A stretch of DNA of 35,645 bases from Candidatus Zipacnadia bacterium (GCA_029820295.1 JALGVA010000041.1:1-35645); one strand, 5' to 3'; counted from the first letter of the stretch, positions 24,788 through 33,268 are shown. The notes: generated by a model from the sequence alone, not told the origin. Made by a program: numbers and translations.

Positions 24788-24812
24788 GCAGGGCGGGATT
24801 TCCCCGCCCTGC
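24788..24812. promoter_or_regulatory. Perfect inverted repeat across the DegT promoter
   Basis: GCAGGGCGGG-ATTTC-CCCGCCCTGC, a 10-bp perfect stem with a 5-base loop. It overlaps the downstream half and spacer of the minus-strand promoter-like element (24800-24825), a good position for a repressor operator, or for a REP-like hairpin at the 5' end of the transcript. A second, shorter palindrome GCCGGCGCCGGC lies at 24824-24835. Confidence 0.5.
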
Positions 24813-24825
24813 GCGCGATACCTGC
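24800..24825 (-). promoter_or_regulatory. Bipartite promoter-like element for the DegT gene
   Basis: On the minus strand GCAGG (24825-24821), 17 bp, GGAA (24803-24800), ending 46 bp before the start at 24753. Overlapped by the inverted repeat at 24788-24812. Confidence 0.38.
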
Positions 24826-24853
24826 CGGCGCCGGCGGGCCCTGCTCCGGCAAG

Positions 24854-24880
24854 GGAGGCGGCCACGGGTGTGGCGGCGAA
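24854..24880 (+). promoter_or_regulatory. Bipartite promoter-like element for the URO-D/SGNH operon
   Basis: GGAGG (24854-24858), 18 bp, CGAA (24877-24880), ending 36 bp before the start at 24917. Confidence 0.42.
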
Positions 24881-24916
24881 TCACGCCTCACACCGACAGC
24901 CCACAGGAGGCCGGTC

Positions 24917-26023
24917 ATGGCGAGTCGCCTCACCCCGCGTGAGCGCGTCGAACGCGCCCTGCGCTTCGAGGACGTCGATCACGTCCCGTTCACCATCTAC
25001 GAGTGCATGATCCCCCAGTGCGAGGCCGAGCGGATCATGCGCAACGAGGGCCTGTGTATCCATCAGCGCTCGCCCTCGCCCTACGGCTCACGCAGCCCCG
25101 GCATCACCAGCGAAAGCCAGACCTTCGTCGAAAAGGGCCGGGCGCGCACGCGCACCGTCATTCACACGCCCGAGGGCGATCTGACCGAGGTGCGCGAGCC
25201 CGCGGGTTTCACGAGCTGGCATGTCGAGAAGCTCTTCAAGCGCCCGGAGGACTACCGGCCGCTGATCGCCATGATCAACGCGCAGGAGTATTTCAACAGC
25301 CCACAGGCGTGGCTGAAGAAACGCGATGAAATGGGCGGCGACGCCATCATGCGCGGCAGCATCGGCTACGAGCCCATGCAGGCGATCATCCACACCTACA
25401 TGGGCGTCGAGACCTTCGCGGTCGAGTGGGCCGAGCGCCGCGATGAGGTGCTGCGGCTCTTCGACGCGCTGGTCGAGAACCGCCGCCGGCTCTACCCGGT
25501 CTGCGCCGAGGGCCCATGCATGTACTTCAACTACGGCGGCAACGTCAGCGCCGACGTGGTCGGGCCTGACCGCTTCCGCGAGTACTACGTGCCCCACTAC
25601 GAGGAGTTCTGCGAGATCATGCACGCGGCGGGCAAGCTGGTGGGCGTGCACTTCGACGCCAACACGGCGGCGCTCGCCGAGGCCATCGCGGAGACCTCGC
25701 TCGACTACATCGAGGCGTTCTCGCCTGCTCCCGATACCGACATGTCCGTCGCCGACGCGCGCGCGGCCTGGCCCGACAAGGCGCTGTGGATCAACTACCC
25801 GTCATCGCTCTTCCTGGCCTCCAACGAGGCCATGGAGCAGGCGGCCATCGACATGCTGCGCGAGGCCGCGCCGGGCAATGGCTTCCTCATCGGCATCACC
25901 GAGGACATGCCCGCCGACCGCTGGATCGACGGCTGCATGACCATCAACCGCGCCGTGCAGGAGCACGGGCGGCTGCCCATCGAGCACCGACGTCATCCGC
26001 ATGCACAGGAGGTACGCGCGTGA
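24917..26023 (+). CDS. Uroporphyrinogen decarboxylase (URO-D) superfamily protein
   Basis: A 368-aa cytoplasmic protein. It starts with the family helix [21 protein letters not shown] and has the barrel segments [12 protein letters not shown] and [22 protein letters not shown], typical of the URO-D/MtaA-CmuA-type superfamily. This includes true heme enzymes and many corrinoid-dependent methyltransferases. The N-terminal residues needed for uroporphyrinogen binding are not clear, and no heme genes are nearby, so a methyltransferase-like or unknown role is more likely than heme synthesis. ATG 24917 has AGGAGG 7 bp upstream. It is followed immediately by an SGNH hydrolase (start overlapping the stop), so the two are co-translated; the link between them is unknown. 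Confidence 0.85.
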   Translation: MASRLTPRERVERALRFEDVDHVPFTIYECMIPQCEAERIMRNEGLCIHQRSPSPYGSRSPGITSESQTFVEKGRARTRTVIHTPEGDLTEVREPAGFTSWHVEKLFKRPEDYRPLIAMINAQEYFNSPQAWLKKRDEMGGDAIMRGSIGYEPMQAIIHTYMGVETFAVEWAERRDEVLRLFDALVENRRRLYPVCAEGPCMYFNYGGNVSADVVGPDRFREYYVPHYEEFCEIMHAAGKLVGVHFDANTAALAEAIAETSLDYIEAFSPAPDTDMSVADARAAWPDKALWINYPSSLFLASNEAMEQAAIDMLREAAPGNGFLIGITEDMPADRWIDGCMTINRAVQEHGRLPIEHRRHPHAQEVRA

Positions 26024-26667
26024 TGATCATGGTTCCGCTGCTGATCGTGACCGGCGCCTGGGCCGAGGTGCGTCCGGAGTTCCTGCCCATCGAGGACGAT
26101 CCCGACCTGCCGCGCGTGCTGCTCATCGGCGACTCGATCTCCGTCGGCTACACGCTGCCCACGCGTGAGCTGCTGGCCGGGGTCGCCAACGTGCACCGAC
26201 CGCCGGAGAACTGTGGCCCGACCATCAGGGGCCTGCAGCGCCTCGACGAGTGGCTGGGCGAGGGCGAGTGGGACGTCATCCACTTCAACTGGGGTCTGCA
26301 CGACCTGCGCATGGACGAGGACGGCGTGCACCAGGTGCCCATCGATGCCTACCAGGAGAACCTCGAGGCCCTGGTGCACCGACTCGAGCAGACCGGCGCG
26401 GAGCTGATCTGGTGCTCGACCACGCCGGTGCCCGACCCGGTAGACGGCCCGGCACGCACCAACACGGACGTCATCGCCTACAACCAGGTTGCCGCCGCGA
26501 TCATGCACCAACACGGGATCGCAATCGACGACCTCTACGAGTTCGCGCTGCCGCAGCTTGAGGAGATCCAGCTTCCGCACAACGTGCATTTCTCGCCCGA
26601 GGGCTCGGCCGTTCTCGCGCGGCAGGTGGCGGCCAGCATCAGAGCCGCGCTCGCGCCGCCGGACTGA
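26023..26667 (+). CDS. Exported SGNH/GDSL-type hydrolase
   Basis: A 214-aa probable esterase or acetylesterase. A short signal peptide ([14 protein letters not shown]) precedes EVRPEF. Block I is GDSIS (Ser38 nucleophile). Block III reads GLHD, with His93 where most families have Asn, a variant I recall as typical of one bacterial subfamily (FNWGLHDL). Block V is HNVHFSPEG: His189 is present, but the residue three before it is His rather than Asp. The catalytic network may thus differ from textbook GDSL enzymes. Start: ATG 26023 is 9 bp after AGGAGGT (26007-26013). GTG 26020 is the alternative and gives a 4-base overlap with the upstream stop. Coupled to the URO-D gene; it may remove acetyl or other ester groups from glycans. 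Confidence 0.82.
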   Translation: MIMVPLLIVTGAWAEVRPEFLPIEDDPDLPRVLLIGDSISVGYTLPTRELLAGVANVHRPPENCGPTIRGLQRLDEWLGEGEWDVIHFNWGLHDLRMDEDGVHQVPIDAYQENLEALVHRLEQTGAELIWCSTTPVPDPVDGPARTNTDVIAYNQVAAAIMHQHGIAIDDLYEFALPQLEEIQLPHNVHFSPEGSAVLARQVAASIRAALAPPD

Positions 26668-26673
26668 GCCGGG

Positions 26674-28236
26674 CTACGCGTAACGCACATCGGCCACCAG
26701 TTCGCGCACCAGCACCTCGCCGAACAGGTCGGGCTCGCGCCCGGTCATGGTCACAGTGAGCGTGTTCTCGCCGCGCAGCAGCGCGGTACGGTCGGGGTCG
26801 ATGCGGTAGAGCGAGAACGGCTCGAGCCTGCGCCAGTGCACGCGCTGATCGCGTCCGCCGGGCGCGTGCAGGCGCTCGATGCGCTCCGGCGCGATCGGCT
26901 GCCCGTTGAGCGCGAACTCGAACTCGTCACGCACGGTGACGCCGACCAGCTTCACCTCGATGGCAATCTCGGCGGCGCGGTCGTAATCCTCGTAGCAGCG
27001 CCACGGCACCTCGATCGACGACACGCCGTGGCGGTTGATGCGGTCGGGCTCGGGCGGGTAGTGGCGGTAGCTCTGCTCCTCCAGGTGGAACAGGAAGCGC
27101 TTGTCGAGAGCCGCCAGCGCCTCGCGATCTCCCAGCTCGGACAGTATGTCGGGAATGCGCGTGATGTCCGGGTGCCAGTAGCCCGCGCCAGACTCCGGCG
27201 GCGGGAACGGTGGCTGATCGACGGGCCGCGCGATGAGGCCGGGCAGCTCGGTGAGGGTGCACGGCACGTTGAACAGGTAGACGCCGTCGGCCCCGGCGGC
27301 GAAGGCGTTGGCCGCCGCGCCGCGATACTCCTCAACCGACAGGTACTGCCCGGTCGCGGGGCTGCAGTTCAGGTAGGCGTGTACCAGCATCCCGTCACCG
27401 ACCAGCTCCCGCCACGCCTCGATGGGCACCTGGAAGTCGGCGCCGTAACAGCCCGGCGAGATGCCGTCCACCAGCCCGTCCTCGACCCATGCGCCCACGT
27501 CGAGCCCGCACTCGAGGGCCAGCTCCGGGCTGCGCGGCACGTTCACGCGCAGGTGGTAGCGCTCGCGCCCGGCGCGTTCGGCGGCCCTGTCCAGGTCCTC
27601 GCGGATGGTGCGGACCAGCGCGGTCATGATGGGCGCGTTGGCCGGGCCCTGGCCCTCGCGAAAAAAGAACGGTGAGCGCATGCCGTCCAGCTCCACGCCC
27701 GCCATCTGCGGGAACTTCTCGACCGCCTCGGCCACCAGCATGCGCAGGTACTCGCGCACCGCCGGGACCGCGTAGTCGAGGCAACTGCCGTAGTAGCCGA
27801 AGGGGTCGCCCAGGCGCCACTCCGGGTGGTTCATCCAGAACCGCCCCGCCACCGGCCCGACCGGGTCGGAACTCATGTGCGCGTCGTTCATGCGGAAGCT
27901 CGCCACCGGCGCGATGCCCATCTCGCGGAGCTGCTCGAACACGAAGCCGACGTAGTCGCCGACCTCCCGCGCGAGGCGGGCGCGGTTGTGCGCGAAGCGC
28001 CGGCCCCGGACCCGGTCGGTGACCAGGAAGCCCGTGCCCACGCGCTCGGCCACGTTGCTCTCGTAGTAGGTCACGTAGCCACCGAAGGCCACGCACCAGG
28101 CGACCATGTCCACCTGCGTGCCTTCGAGATAGCGTAGATACGCGCGCAGGTCCTCAGCCCCCAGGTCGTCCCAGGCGTAAAGGAAGTTGCTGCCGTCATC
28201 GTTGAAGATGATCCGCGGCTTCTTCGGCGCGGTCAT
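26674..28236 (-). CDS. TIM-barrel glycoside-hydrolase-like protein
   Basis: A 520-aa protein without a visible signal peptide. The first about 340 residues look like an alpha/beta barrel of the GHL10/DUF187-like kind: IIFNDDGSNFLYAW at strand 1, SFRMNDAHMSSDP, FPQMAGVELDGMRSP (residues ~175-190), then LRVNVPRSPELALECGLDVGAWVEDGLVDGISPG and a late strand GADGVYLFN. Acidic residues in ELDGMR and WVEDG are candidate catalytic groups. The C-terminal about 100 residues (DEFEFALNGQPI ... LLRGENTLTVTMTGREPD) form a beta-sandwich module. No exact family is claimed. Start at 28236 with GGGAGG about 9 bp upstream. It is a single-gene unit, divergent from the second oxidoreductase, and ends 6 bp from the convergent SGNH stop. 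Confidence 0.62.
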   Translation of the reverse strand: MTAPKKPRIIFNDDGSNFLYAWDDLGAEDLRAYLRYLEGTQVDMVAWCVAFGGYVTYYESNVAERVGTGFLVTDRVRGRRFAHNRARLAREVGDYVGFVFEQLREMGIAPVASFRMNDAHMSSDPVGPVAGRFWMNHPEWRLGDPFGYYGSCLDYAVPAVREYLRMLVAEAVEKFPQMAGVELDGMRSPFFFREGQGPANAPIMTALVRTIREDLDRAAERAGRERYHLRVNVPRSPELALECGLDVGAWVEDGLVDGISPGCYGADFQVPIEAWRELVGDGMLVHAYLNCSPATGQYLSVEEYRGAAANAFAAGADGVYLFNVPCTLTELPGLIARPVDQPPFPPPESGAGYWHPDITRIPDILSELGDREALAALDKRFLFHLEEQSYRHYPPEPDRINRHGVSSIEVPWRCYEDYDRAAEIAIEVKLVGVTVRDEFEFALNGQPIAPERIERLHAPGGRDQRVHWRRLEPFSLYRIDPDRTALLRGENTLTVTMTGREPDLFGEVLVRELVADVRYA

Positions 28237-28259
28237 CGTCGGTCGCCTCCCGTCGCCGT

Positions 28260-28269
28260 GCGACGTCGC
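28260..28269. promoter_or_regulatory. 10-bp palindrome GCGACGTCGC
   Basis: A perfect palindrome between the promoter-like element (28287-28314) and the start codon of the TIM-barrel gene. It is a possible repressor site; support is only position and symmetry. Confidence 0.2.
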
Positions 28270-28286
28270 GCGTCACGGTCGCTGAG

Positions 28287-28314
28287 TTCGCTGCCACATG
28301 GGGGCGGGACCTCC
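28287..28314 (-). promoter_or_regulatory. Bipartite promoter-like element for the TIM-barrel gene
   Basis: On the minus strand GGAGG (28314-28310), 19 bp, CGAA (28290-28287), ending 50 bp before the start at 28236. The spacer is one base longer than in most copies. Confidence 0.38.
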
Positions 28315-28339
28315 TGCACGCCGAATCGCCCCGGCCTGG

Positions 28340-28366
28340 GCAGGAGGGAGACGGCGCGGACGCGAA
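28340..28366 (+). promoter_or_regulatory. Bipartite promoter-like element for the oxidoreductase/DUF4838 operon
   Basis: GCAGG (28340-28344), 18 bp, CGAA (28363-28366), ending 47 bp before the start at 28414. Confidence 0.45.
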
Positions 28367-28413
28367 CTTGCGGGCGCTGGCTCAGGGCTGACGCGCAACG
28401 GGAGTGCATGACC

Positions 28414-29394
28414 ATGCAGGAAGTCAGGATCGGGTTCGTCGGGGCCGGAGGCAACGCCCGCGGGCACATGGCACGGCTGGCCGATGTCGAGGGCGCGAGC
28501 ATCGTGGCGATCTGCGATATCTTCGAGGACGCGGCGCGCGCCGCCGCCGACGAGCACGGCGCCACGGCGTACACCGACCATCACGCCATGCTGGACGAGG
28601 TCGAGATGGACGCGCTCTACGTGAGTGTGCCGCCTTTCGCGCACACCGACGCGGAGATACTCGCCGCGGAGGCCGGGCTGCACCTGTTCATCGAGAAGCC
28701 GGTGGTGCTGGACATGGACAAGGGCCTGCAGATCCTTGAAGCCATCGAGAACGCCGGCGTGCTGTCGTCGGTGGGCTACCAACTGCGCCTGCTGGACACC
28801 TCCAACCGCATCCGCGCCTGGCTCGCGGATCGGCAGGTCGCGATGATCTCCTCGCACCGCTGGGGCGGGCTGCCGGGCACGCCGTGGTGGCGGGTGATGG
28901 ACCAGTCCGGCGGCCAGCTTCACGAGCAGACCACCCACCAGCTCGACCTGGTGCGCTACATGATGGGCGCGGAGGTCGTCGAGGTCTACGCGCGCTACGA
29001 TCGCCTGACCATGGATGACGTCGAGGGCATCACCATCCCCGACAGCCAGGCGGCGCTCATGACCTTCGACAACGGGGCGATCATGACCATCACCACCAGC
29101 CCCATGATGACCCAGGGCGGCGGCAAGAGCGACATCAACTTCCTGCTGCGCGACCAGATCGTGGGGTGGTCCCCATCGCAGGTGACGGTCACGGGCCTCG
29201 CGGCTCCCGAGCTTGAGGGCGAGCCTGCCGAGACTCCGAACATCGATGAGGTCTTCGTCGAGGCCGTCCGGGCGGGCGACCAGGAGCTGATCCCCTGCTC
29301 CTACGAGGACGGCCTGCGCACCTGCGACGTGACGCTCGCGGCCAACGAGTCGGCGGCGAGCGGCAGGCCCGTCAAGCCGCGCATGGCGCCCTGA
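28414..29394 (+). CDS. Gfo/Idh/MocA family oxidoreductase (second copy)
   Basis: A 326-aa NAD(P)-dependent sugar dehydrogenase family member. Rossmann motif GAGGNARG (10-17), EKP at 94-96 (FIEKPVVL), and a C-terminal domain with SGGQLHEQTTHQLDLVRYMMG that carries the family His. Start choice: ATG 28414 has GGAG (28401-28404) 9 bp upstream; ATG 28408, two codons earlier, is only 3 bp from it. It differs from the 962 protein throughout, so it is a separate subfamily rather than a recent duplicate. It precedes the DUF4838 gene by 57 bp with no promoter-like element between, suggesting one transcript and a role in processing the sugar that DUF4838 proteins release or bind. Confidence 0.87.
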   Translation: MQEVRIGFVGAGGNARGHMARLADVEGASIVAICDIFEDAARAAADEHGATAYTDHHAMLDEVEMDALYVSVPPFAHTDAEILAAEAGLHLFIEKPVVLDMDKGLQILEAIENAGVLSSVGYQLRLLDTSNRIRAWLADRQVAMISSHRWGGLPGTPWWRVMDQSGGQLHEQTTHQLDLVRYMMGAEVVEVYARYDRLTMDDVEGITIPDSQAALMTFDNGAIMTITTSPMMTQGGGKSDINFLLRDQIVGWSPSQVTVTGLAAPELEGEPAETPNIDEVFVEAVRAGDQELIPCSYEDGLRTCDVTLAANESAASGRPVKPRMAP

Positions 29395-29451
29395 GCGTCC
29401 GGGCGCCCGGATCGACGGCGTGCGCGACCGCACACAAGAGGTGAGCGGGCA

Positions 29452-31815
29452 ATGCAGTCAGGTACCATGCGGCTGTTGATCGCCGCCGGAACGATGGCTC
29501 TCGCCATCGCGGCCTGCCCGGCCATGGGGGAGATGGCACTCGTCCGGGATGGGCGGCCCGTCGCCACCGTGGTCATCGCCGACGACGCGCCGCAGAAGGT
29601 AGTCCACGCTGCTGAGGAGCTGGTGGCCTATCTTGAGCGCATCGCGGGCGCGCGCGTCCCCCAGACCACGGCCTCCCGGGCGCCCGACGGTCCGCTGGTG
29701 CTCGTCGGCCCGAGCAGTCTGACCGATGCCATGGGCATCGACGTGCCCGGCGGACTGACGAACGCGCGGCGCGAGGAGGGCTACGTCATCGTCTGCCGGG
29801 AGGAGCGACTGGTTCTCGCCGGCAACAGCGATGGCCCGTACCATGGGACCGAGTACGCGGTCTACGACTTCCTGCGGCGGCTGGGCGTTCGCTGGTACAT
29901 GCCCGGGGATTACGGCGAGTACGTCCCCGCCCGACAGACCATCGCCGTGCCCGCGATGTCAGTGACTGAGCGCCCCGACTTCATCATGCGCGACTGGTGG
30001 CTGCACACCACGCCGGAGCTGAAGGAACAGGAGGACGTCTGGAAGCTGCGCAACGGCATGAACACCGAGCGCATGTTCACCATCCCCTCCGACAGCAGCG
30101 CCCGCCGCATCCTGCCCGCCGCGGACTACTTCGACGAGCACCCCGAGTACTTCGCCATGAACGCCGACGGGAGCCGCAACCCGCACATGCCCAGCCTGAC
30201 GCACCCGCGGGCGCGGGAGATCGCGGCGGAGATCATCAAAGACTACTTCCGCGAGCACCCGGAGGAGAACTCGTACGGCTTCGCACCCGACGATGGCCTC
30301 CCGCGCGACTATGGTCCGGAGACGATCGCGCTCAACACCGGCTTCCCGACACTGCTGGGGCGTCCCGGTGTGCCGGCCGAGGTGAGCACCACTGAGGAGT
30401 GGTTCCGCTTCGTCAACGACGTCATCACCCGCGTGCGCAAGGAGTTCCCGGACGTCTACATCGCCACCAACGGCTACGCCAACCGCAACACTCCGCCCGA
30501 GGGCGTGGAACTCGACGACCACATCGTGGTCATGTTCGCGGCCATCTGGAGCTGCACCCTCCACGCCTACGACGACCCGCACTGCTGGCACAAGGTCCGC
30601 CAGGGGCAGATGCTGCGACGGTGGTGCGAGCTGTGCGACAACGTCTGGGTTTACGGCTACAACTATCAGATGCTCGTGTCCGGGCTGACGCCGCTTCCTG
30701 AGTTCACGAAGCTGCGGCGCGACTTCCCGCTCATGAAGCGCTGGGGCGTGATCGGCTTCCTCGACGAGACGCGCAATGTGTGGGCAGAATGCGGCATCGC
30801 CAGCCGCTACCTGCGCGCGCGCCTGGAGTGGGACGCCGATGCCGACGTGGACGCAATCCTTGATGACTTCTTCGCCACCTGGTACGGCGCGTCGGCCGCC
30901 GCCATGCGCGCCTACTACACCACCCTCGACCGGGCCATTGCCGACTCGCCCCTGCATCTGCACGAGGACCGTGCGCTGGCCGAGCTGTACACGCCGGAAC
31001 TCATGGCGTCCCTGCGCGGATACCTGCGGGCCGCTGAGGCGCAGGCGGATGACGAACGCTCCCGGCTGCACGTGCGTGCGGAGCGCCTGATCCATGAGCA
31101 CCTCGAAGCCTATGTGCGCATGTGGCAGGCGTACCTGGACGGCGATTTCGCGCGCGCGGCGAGCGAAGCGGGGCGCATGCTTGGCCTGCGCGAGGAACTG
31201 CACACCATCAGTCCGTTCTACATCTGGCCGCACGAGGACGGCTACCGCAGCGGCGTGTGGTACTGGAAGATCGCCGACCGCCGCGACTTCTTCCGTTCGC
31301 TGGCGGACCGCATGTCGGGCCCGGCCGGGGAACTGATCGCGCTGTGCCCGACCCAGGCGCGCCTGCAGGTCGATCCGCACGACGCAGGGCGCTTCGCCGG
31401 ATGGCAGAATGCGGACTGGCCCGACCGCGGCTGGCAATCGGTGGACACGACGCGCCCGTTCTACCTGCAGGGGCACATCGACCGCGAGGGACACCCCTAC
31501 GTGGGGCCGCTGTGGTATCGCCTGCGGGTGGATGTTCCCGAGGTGGCGGAGGGCACGCCCGTCAGACTGATGGTGCCGATGGTCAGCACGGAGGCGTGGT
31601 GCTGGGTCAACGGCCGGTTCGTCGGCTACCGGCCCTACCAGGAGCCCTACGTCCGCCCGGCGCAGATGGAGTGCGATGTCACCGACGTGCTCGTACCCGG
31701 CGCGACCAACGTGATCGCCGTGCGCGTCAACACCAGCCTGTCGGAGGCGGCGGCGGCCGAGGGCCTCTACTGCCGGCCCTTTCTCTACGCCCCTGCCGAG
31801 GCGCCGGCGCCGTAA
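29452..31815 (+). CDS. Exported DUF4838 / alpha-glucuronidase-like domain protein
   Basis: A 787-aa protein with an N-terminal export signal. Two readings fit: a lipoprotein (IAAC, Cys22) or signal peptidase I cleavage after PAMG. Residues 30-165 resemble the N-terminal domain of GH67/GH20-type enzymes (EEGYVIVCREERLVLAGNSDG ... YDFLRRLGVRWYMPG). Residues 170-600 match my recollection of DUF4838, a TIM-barrel-like family found in glycan-degrading bacteria (FAPDDGLPRDYGPE, YIATNGYANRNTPPEG, WAECGIASRYLRARLEWD). The C-terminal about 140 residues (PLWYRLRVDVPE ... STEAWCWVNGRFVGY ... VIAVRVNTSL) form a galactose-binding-like beta-sandwich as in beta-galactosidases. ATG 29452 has GAGGTGAG (29438-29445) 6 bp upstream. 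A glycosidase role is probable but not proven. Confidence 0.8.
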   Translation: MQSGTMRLLIAAGTMALAIAACPAMGEMALVRDGRPVATVVIADDAPQKVVHAAEELVAYLERIAGARVPQTTASRAPDGPLVLVGPSSLTDAMGIDVPGGLTNARREEGYVIVCREERLVLAGNSDGPYHGTEYAVYDFLRRLGVRWYMPGDYGEYVPARQTIAVPAMSVTERPDFIMRDWWLHTTPELKEQEDVWKLRNGMNTERMFTIPSDSSARRILPAADYFDEHPEYFAMNADGSRNPHMPSLTHPRAREIAAEIIKDYFREHPEENSYGFAPDDGLPRDYGPETIALNTGFPTLLGRPGVPAEVSTTEEWFRFVNDVITRVRKEFPDVYIATNGYANRNTPPEGVELDDHIVVMFAAIWSCTLHAYDDPHCWHKVRQGQMLRRWCELCDNVWVYGYNYQMLVSGLTPLPEFTKLRRDFPLMKRWGVIGFLDETRNVWAECGIASRYLRARLEWDADADVDAILDDFFATWYGASAAAMRAYYTTLDRAIADSPLHLHEDRALAELYTPELMASLRGYLRAAEAQADDERSRLHVRAERLIHEHLEAYVRMWQAYLDGDFARAASEAGRMLGLREELHTISPFYIWPHEDGYRSGVWYWKIADRRDFFRSLADRMSGPAGELIALCPTQARLQVDPHDAGRFAGWQNADWPDRGWQSVDTTRPFYLQGHIDREGHPYVGPLWYRLRVDVPEVAEGTPVRLMVPMVSTEAWCWVNGRFVGYRPYQEPYVRPAQMECDVTDVLVPGATNVIAVRVNTSLSEAAAAEGLYCRPFLYAPAEAPAP

Positions 31816-31827
31816 GGCGCTCCGGGC

Positions 31828-33114
31828 TCAGGGCTCATCGGGCAGGAGCGAGCGCTCCTCGAACCGGTTCGTCTCCGCGTTGTACTGGAGATACTCCATG
31901 CCGACGTCGCGGGCGATGCGGGTCGCCTCGATGGTCGCCTCGTGGTGCACCTCCGGCACGGTGTCGAAGACGAAGTCGCCCTCGAGCCGCCCGGCGATCA
32001 GCACGGGTACCGGCCGCTGCTCGTACTCGAAGCCGGCCTCCTGCTCGGGCTCGGGCGGCGCGTGCTCGGGCACGCCCGAGGGTCCCGGCGGCACCGGAAC
32101 GTACTCCCAGCGCGTGCCGCCCTCAGGGCGGCGGAACCACGCCTCGATGGCCGCGTAGTGGTTGTTGCGCAGTTGCAGCCTGCGCGCGCCCTGCACCACG
32201 ATGGCGGCGTTGTCGGAGAACGGGTTGCGGCGCCAGCCATGGCCGTAGAAGCCCCAGAACAGGTTCGTGTCGATGGTGGTCTGCCAGGGCGTGAGCACGC
32301 CGATGTGGTTGCCGTTGGCCTCGAAGTAGTTGCCGGCGATGAAGGTCTGCGCGCTGCTGAGCAGCAGGATGCCGTAGCCCTTGTTGGCCTCGAAGATGGA
32401 GCCGGAGATGTGCTGCCCGTTGGAGGCGGTCTGGCCGCGGTCGGGGCCGATGACCAGGCCGTGGTAGTGGCTGCGGCGGAAGGTGCAGTTGGTGATGCCG
32501 ATGTTGTTCCCGTGATTCTGGATGATCATCCCGGTCTGGTTGCCCCGGAACATGCACTCGGCGAAGAATACCTGCCACTGGTAGTTGATGTGCACGCCGA
32601 CCTTCTGTCCGGTGACCTTGATGCTACGGAAGGTCGTGTTCTTGGCGACGGTGCCATCCCAAGGGAGCGAGATGCCCACGCCGTTGCCGCGCTCCTCGCG
32701 ATCGAAGGTCAGGCCCTCGACGCAGTAGTTGCCGCCCTCGATGCCGTCCACGCCGGAGACCACGAGGATGGGCGCGCCATGCTCGGCCTCCTCGGGCTCG
32801 ACGTGGCTCCAGTCAAGCGCGTTGAGCGCGGCCGAGCCCACCAGCGTGGCGCCGTAGCCGAGCAGGTGCAGGCCCCACTGGCCGGGGCGCGTGCCCAGGT
32901 GAATGGGGCTGTCCACGCGATAGGCGCCCGGCGGGAAGACCAGCGTGCCGCCCGGATGCTCGGCGTCATCGAAGGAGTCGAGCGCCGCCTGGATGGCGGG
33001 CGCCCAGTCGCCGTCCGTGACGTGGTCCGCGAAGTCCTGTACGCTCACCGCACCATCGGTTGCCGTGATCGCCCCGGAACTCGCCAGCAGCAGCAGCGCA
33101 GCGGTTGTCAGCAT
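31828..33114 (-). CDS. Secreted right-handed beta-helix protein (pectate-lyase-like)
   Basis: A 428-aa exported protein. Signal peptide MLTTAALLLLASSGAITA. The mature start VSVQDFADHVTDGDWAPAIQAALDSF and GGTLVFPPGAYRVDSPIHL is the classic opening of the pectate-lyase-3/GH28-like superfamily. Helix turns with recurrent asparagines follow (NHGNNIGITNCTFRRS, SGSIFEANKGYGILLLSS, IAGNYFEANGNHIGVL). The active-site residues of GH28 polygalacturonases are not evident, so it may be a lyase, a tailspike-like or a binding protein. The last about 110 residues (Pro/Glu-rich linker, then ERRPVPVLIAGRL-type strands) are outside the helix. Start ATG 33114 has GGGGTG 6 bp upstream; the open frame beyond it to 33630 is antisense to the DUF5693 gene. 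It is convergent with DUF4838 (12 bp apart). Confidence 0.75.
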   Translation of the reverse strand: MLTTAALLLLASSGAITATDGAVSVQDFADHVTDGDWAPAIQAALDSFDDAEHPGGTLVFPPGAYRVDSPIHLGTRPGQWGLHLLGYGATLVGSAALNALDWSHVEPEEAEHGAPILVVSGVDGIEGGNYCVEGLTFDREERGNGVGISLPWDGTVAKNTTFRSIKVTGQKVGVHINYQWQVFFAECMFRGNQTGMIIQNHGNNIGITNCTFRRSHYHGLVIGPDRGQTASNGQHISGSIFEANKGYGILLLSSAQTFIAGNYFEANGNHIGVLTPWQTTIDTNLFWGFYGHGWRRNPFSDNAAIVVQGARRLQLRNNHYAAIEAWFRRPEGGTRWEYVPVPPGPSGVPEHAPPEPEQEAGFEYEQRPVPVLIAGRLEGDFVFDTVPEVHHEATIEATRIARDVGMEYLQYNAETNRFEERSLLPDEP

Positions 33115-33161
33115 GGCCTGCACCCCAGTGATACGGCGCCATCGGCACTGCGGCGTCAGTG

Positions 33162-33187
33162 TTCGCCCCCGAGGCGCCGAGGCCTGC
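33162..33187 (-). promoter_or_regulatory. Bipartite promoter-like element for the beta-helix gene
   Basis: On the minus strand GCAGG (33187-33183), 17 bp, CGAA (33165-33162), ending 47 bp before the start at 33114. It is back-to-back with the plus-strand element at 33199; the two AGG halves are 11 bp apart. Confidence 0.45.
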
Positions 33188-33198
33188 CCGCGGCGCAC

Positions 33199-33225
33199 GA
33201 AGGACCATCGCGCGGCGCCGCCGAA
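33199..33225 (+). promoter_or_regulatory. Bipartite promoter-like element for the DUF5693-csaB operon
   Basis: GAAGG (33199-33203), 18 bp, CGAA (33222-33225), ending 43 bp before the start at 33269. Confidence 0.45.
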
Positions 33226-33268
33226 TAGCCGTGCAGTCGTGATCTTCGGGGACGAAGGGGACGCGAGC

